Positions 14,914 to 17,115 of a DNA stretch of 17,115 nt are shown here, piece after piece. Numbering within the stretch: the first letter of the stretch is position 1; the number at the start of each line of letters is the position of its first letter. Under the pieces are notes generated by a model. It searched no databases and had not been told where the DNA came from. It worked only from the letters and a program-made list of their open reading frames with translations. The position numbers and the translations under genes were made by a program. This stretch comes from DASZVN01 sp035547055 (GTDB taxonomy: Bacteria; Pseudomonadota; Alphaproteobacteria; Rhizobiales; Methylopilaceae), in the NCBI GenBank assembly GCA_035547055.1, contig DASZVN010000094.1, forward strand, positions 1 through 17,115, read 5' to 3'.

Positions 14914-16185
14914 CTATCCCTCCGCCGGCAGGCCCATCGCCTCGCGGAAGGCGCGCCGAACCGGCTTGGGTTGGCCGGCCTGGAAGATGTAGTCGTCGAA
15001 GGCGAGGCCGGCGGGGCCGAGCTTCCGCATCTCGGCCATCGGCAGCCCTTCGAGATAGAAGCGCTTGTTGGCAGAGGGCAGCGGCACGTTCGCGGTGCGC
15101 GCCGGATCGCGGATCAGGCCCTTGGGGTCGCGGCCTTCCTCGATCGCCTTGATGTCCTTCAGGAACTGGCGCCGCACCATCGAGACGCCACGGTCGGTGT
15201 GGGCGAGGTGCTCCTCGGTGCGATCGGCGATGGTGCCCTGGCCGACCCAGGCGACGAAGTCCTGGTTCATGACGTGGGAGGTGATCCACTCCCCGGTCGC
15301 AGGGTCGGAGATCGGCCCTTTCCAGGTGGGGATGGCGTTCTGGACATAGGGCTCGCGCTCGTTCGGCACGCGGCTGAAGGCCCAGGTGATCGACAGCGTG
15401 TTCTCGTCGTCGACCGGCACGCGCCACTCGAAATGCTCGCCGAGATAAAAGCCGTTCGGCCACAGGAACACGCGGCCGACGGTCCACAGGTCGTCCTGCT
15501 CGGTCGTGTCCTCGCGGACGCGCTTGTAGAGGTAGCCGAACTCGAACTCCTCGAAGTCCAGCTTGAGATGGCGCGGGCCGTATTTGAACGGGCCGTCGGA
15601 CTTGTCCTTGAGGCGGATCGACCAGTTGGTGTGGGTCCACTCGAAATGGGCCGGGTCGATCGAGTTCTCCTGACACTGCAGCCAGTTACACGGAATATCG
15701 GCCGTCACGATCTGGACGAAGCCATTCTTCCAGTTGAACGGCTCCCAGTCGGGCAGGATCGGCGCCGGCTGCGGCCCGAGATAGGCCCATACCAGGCCGC
15801 CCTTGGTTTCGACCGGGTAGGCCGTGAGGCGGATCTTGTCCTTGAGATTGGCGGCAGGAACCGTGAGATCCTCGAACGGCATCGCGGTGCAGCGGCCGGC
15901 CTCGTCGTAGAGCCAGCCATGATAGTTGCAGCGCAACCCGTGCTCCTCGACATAGCCGTAGGAGAGGTCGGCGCGGCGGTGGGCGCAGCGGCGCTGGACC
16001 AGCCCGAACCGGCCCGAGAGGTCCTTGTAGAGGACGAGGTCCTCGCCCATCAGGCGGACCGGCTTGGTGCGGCGCTCGTCGAATTCGCTGGCGCCGGCGA
16101 TCGGCATCCAGTAGCGGCGCAGGAGATTGCCCATCGGCGTGCCGGGACCGACCTCGGTCAGCATCCGGTTGGTCGCTGCATCCAT
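14914..16185 (-). CDS. Rieske non-heme iron oxygenase, alpha subunit (phthalate dioxygenase-like)
   Basis: A 423-residue ring-hydroxylating oxygenase subunit. The N-terminal Rieske domain binds a [2Fe-2S] cluster through C67-A-H69 and C86-N-Y-H89, with the canonical 16-residue spacing, ending YHGWLYD. The catalytic domain has the mononuclear iron site in NSIDPAHFEWTH: Asn174, Asp177 (electron relay between subunits), His180 and His185; the NQD motif at 307-309 probably supplies the carboxylate ligand. Length and motif spacing fit the phthalate 4,5-dioxygenase/vanillate demethylase-like group, which uses a separate flavin-ferredoxin reductase; none is present here. The substrate is unknown. 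The ATG is preceded by GGAGA six bases upstream. It diverges, across 297 bp, from a gene for a LIV-type binding protein, which suggests a locus for uptake and oxidation of an aromatic or similar acid; this last step is inference. Confidence 0.93.
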   Translation of the reverse strand: MDAATNRMLTEVGPGTPMGNLLRRYWMPIAGASEFDERRTKPVRLMGEDLVLYKDLSGRFGLVQRRCAHRRADLSYGYVEEHGLRCNYHGWLYDEAGRCTAMPFEDLTVPAANLKDKIRLTAYPVETKGGLVWAYLGPQPAPILPDWEPFNWKNGFVQIVTADIPCNWLQCQENSIDPAHFEWTHTNWSIRLKDKSDGPFKYGPRHLKLDFEEFEFGYLYKRVREDTTEQDDLWTVGRVFLWPNGFYLGEHFEWRVPVDDENTLSITWAFSRVPNEREPYVQNAIPTWKGPISDPATGEWITSHVMNQDFVAWVGQGTIADRTEEHLAHTDRGVSMVRRQFLKDIKAIEEGRDPKGLIRDPARTANVPLPSANKRFYLEGLPMAEMRKLGPAGLAFDDYIFQAGQPKPVRRAFREAMGLPAEG

Positions 16186-16482
16186 CTGAAATCTCCGCGA
16201 GTCTCCGGCTGGCTGCGCTTGACACCGCCGCTCCGGCAGCCCAACATTGCGGCAAAATAAGTTCAGAAATCAATGGGGTGGCCGCGGCTGCGGCACCTCG
16301 TTCGGGGGCAAGCGCCGCGACTATTCGCGAGCGTCGTGGCGAAGGTGGGAGGCGCCCAACCGATCCGGCATCCCGGCCGCGCGAGGCGCCTGTTGGCGCG
16401 TTCGCCCAATGGTTTATAAGCCAACGGTGTGCGGCTGCGCCGCCGGTCGATCCAAGCAAGGGCTAGCGAGGGAGGTAACTCG
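16186..16482. promoter_or_regulatory. Divergent intergenic region between Rieske and ABC binding-protein genes
   Basis: This 297-bp region holds no credible gene; a 79-codon frame at 16247-16486 runs into the neighbouring start and lacks a ribosome binding site. On the plus strand TTGGCG (16393-16398), 16 bases, then TATAAG (16415-16420) form a plausible sigma70 promoter for the binding-protein gene, with a leader of about 55 bases. A 6-bp inverted repeat GTTGGC (16392-16397)/GCCAAC (16420-16425) brackets the promoter and might be an operator. An AT-rich stretch at 16253-16273 could serve the Rieske gene, but no clear -35/-10 pair is visible there. Confidence 0.5.
16471..16476 (+). promoter_or_regulatory. 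Strong Shine-Dalgarno of the ABC binding-protein gene
   Basis: GGAGGT is 6 bases before ATG 16483-16485, the best ribosome binding site in the window, as expected for an abundant periplasmic protein. It fixes the start, which gives a well-formed signal peptide. Confidence 0.8.
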
Positions 16483-17115
16483 ATGAACCGCCTGTTGAAG
16501 GTTGCGCTACTGTCATGCGCCGGCGCGCTCGCCGCGATGGGCGCCAAGGCCGAGACCATCAAGATCGGCGTGCTGACGTCCTATTCGGGCATCGCCGCCA
16601 CCTCGGGTCCGCAGATCGACGGCGCCATCAAGCTGTTCGAGAAGAAATACGGCACCACCATCGCCGGCAACAAGATCGAGTTCATCAAGCGCGACTCCAC
16701 CGGGCCGAACCCCGCCGTCGCCAAGCCGCGCATGCAGGAGCTGATCTTCCGCGACAAGGTCCAGCTCCTGAACGGCATCGACTTCACGCCGAACGTGCTG
16801 GCCTATGCGCCGCTCCTGACTCAGGGCAAGACGCCCGGCATCATCACCGGCGCGGCGACCTCGGGCACGGTGGCGCAGAAGTCGCCCTATTACGCCCGCA
16901 CCTTCATGACGCTCGGCCAGGTGTCGCGGCCGATGGCGCAGTGGGCGGCGAAGAACGGCATCAAGAAGATCTATACCGTCGTCGCCGACTACGCGCCCGG
17001 CTACGAGGCCGAGAAGGCGTTCATCGACGAGTTCAAGAAGGACGGCGGCACCATCGTCGGCAGCGTCCGCGTGCCGACCCGCAGCCCCGAGTTCTCCGCC
17101 TACATGCAGCGGGTG
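16483..17115 (+). CDS. ABC transporter periplasmic substrate-binding protein (LIV/aromatic-acid type, Peripla_BP_6), N-terminal part
   Basis: The first 211 codons are present; the gene runs off the right edge. Residues 1-23 form a Sec signal peptide (MNRLLKVALLSCAG...AKA). The mature protein begins ETIKIGVLTSYSGIAATSG, the typical first strand and ligand-loop of the type I periplasmic binding fold of the LivJ/LivK (HAAT) family. Further family segments are GNKIEFIKRDSTGPNPAVA, VQLLNGIDFTPNVLAYAPLL, then TGAATSGTVAQKSPYYARTF and KKIYTVVADYAPGYEAEKAF. Such proteins feed LivHMGF-type permeases; in alphaproteobacteria many paralogues carry aromatic or dicarboxylic acids rather than leucine. Divergence from a Rieske oxygenase gene supports a catabolic substrate, but this is inference. 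Permease and ATPase genes would be expected to the right. The cysteine at residue 12 is inside the signal helix and is not a convincing lipobox. Confidence 0.93.
   Translation, partial: MNRLLKVALLSCAGALAAMGAKAETIKIGVLTSYSGIAATSGPQIDGAIKLFEKKYGTTIAGNKIEFIKRDSTGPNPAVAKPRMQELIFRDKVQLLNGIDFTPNVLAYAPLLTQGKTPGIITGAATSGTVAQKSPYYARTFMTLGQVSRPMAQWAAKNGIKKIYTVVADYAPGYEAEKAFIDEFKKDGGTIVGSVRVPTRSPEFSAYMQRV

Noticed and set aside
16247..16486. A 79-codon frame in the divergent region before the ABC binding-protein gene
   Set aside because: No ribosome binding site, basic low-complexity product, overlaps the promoter, the strong Shine-Dalgarno and the start codon of the real gene.
1..17115. CRISPR arrays, tRNA or rRNA genes, phage or transposase genes, toxin-antitoxin or defence islands
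   Set aside because: No regularly spaced direct repeats, no cloverleaf-like segments in the gaps, and every substantial gene is assigned to a household, envelope or transport family.

Overview
The window is a very GC-rich stretch of chromosomal DNA from an alphaproteobacterium, most likely a Hyphomicrobiales (Bradyrhizobiaceae-like) or Rhodospirillales relative. This placement is inferred from gene content (DUF1194 protein, long TPR-headed alpha-2-macroglobulin, BKACE enzyme, LIV-type binding protein) and from the style of the intergenic palindromic repeats. No rRNA, tRNA, CRISPR array, insertion sequence or phage gene was seen. Ten protein genes are supported, two of them cut by the window edges.

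Layout. 3-182 (+): tail of a BKACE (DUF849) enzyme. 288-2354 (-) pbpC and 2531-7720 (-) a thioester alpha-2-macroglobulin: the classical bacterial A2M/PBP1C pair for envelope defence and peptidoglycan repair. 7874-9196 (+): mntH, an Nramp Mn/Fe importer, diverging from the A2M gene and preceded by a clear MntR-type operator. 9416-10240 (-): exported DUF1194 (VWA-like) protein. 10379-10906 (+): membrane-anchored retropepsin-like aspartic protease. 11099-12598 (+): phosphomannomutase/phosphoglucomutase. 12731-14857 (+): membrane HAMP-GGDEF-EAL protein with a degenerate GGDEF site and an intact EAL site. 14914-16185 (-): Rieske ring-hydroxylating oxygenase alpha subunit, diverging from 16483-17115 (+), the start of a branched-chain-amino-acid-type ABC substrate-binding protein. 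These last two look like the left edge of a catabolic/uptake locus that continues off the right end.

Between the genes lie at least three families of palindromic dispersed repeats: a TAGGGTG nested-hairpin element (196-282, 9229-9305), a CCTCCCCCG/CGGGGGAGG element (2361-2478, inverted at 9316-9406, half copy at 14873-14902), and a GTCATGCCCGG/CCGGCGATGAC element (10926-11015). All lie at gene 3' ends (three convergent junctions and two co-directional ones) and none lies in the three divergent promoter regions. One of them appears to supply the ribosome binding site of pbpC.

Functionally this is mostly ordinary core/accessory chromosome: envelope maintenance, Mn uptake, sugar-phosphate interconversion, c-di-GMP turnover and the edge of an aromatic-type catabolic locus. 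I do not see a convincing new multi-gene system. The points most worth following are the MntR box, the repeat-derived pbpC translation start, and the undefined substrate of the Rieske/ABC pair.
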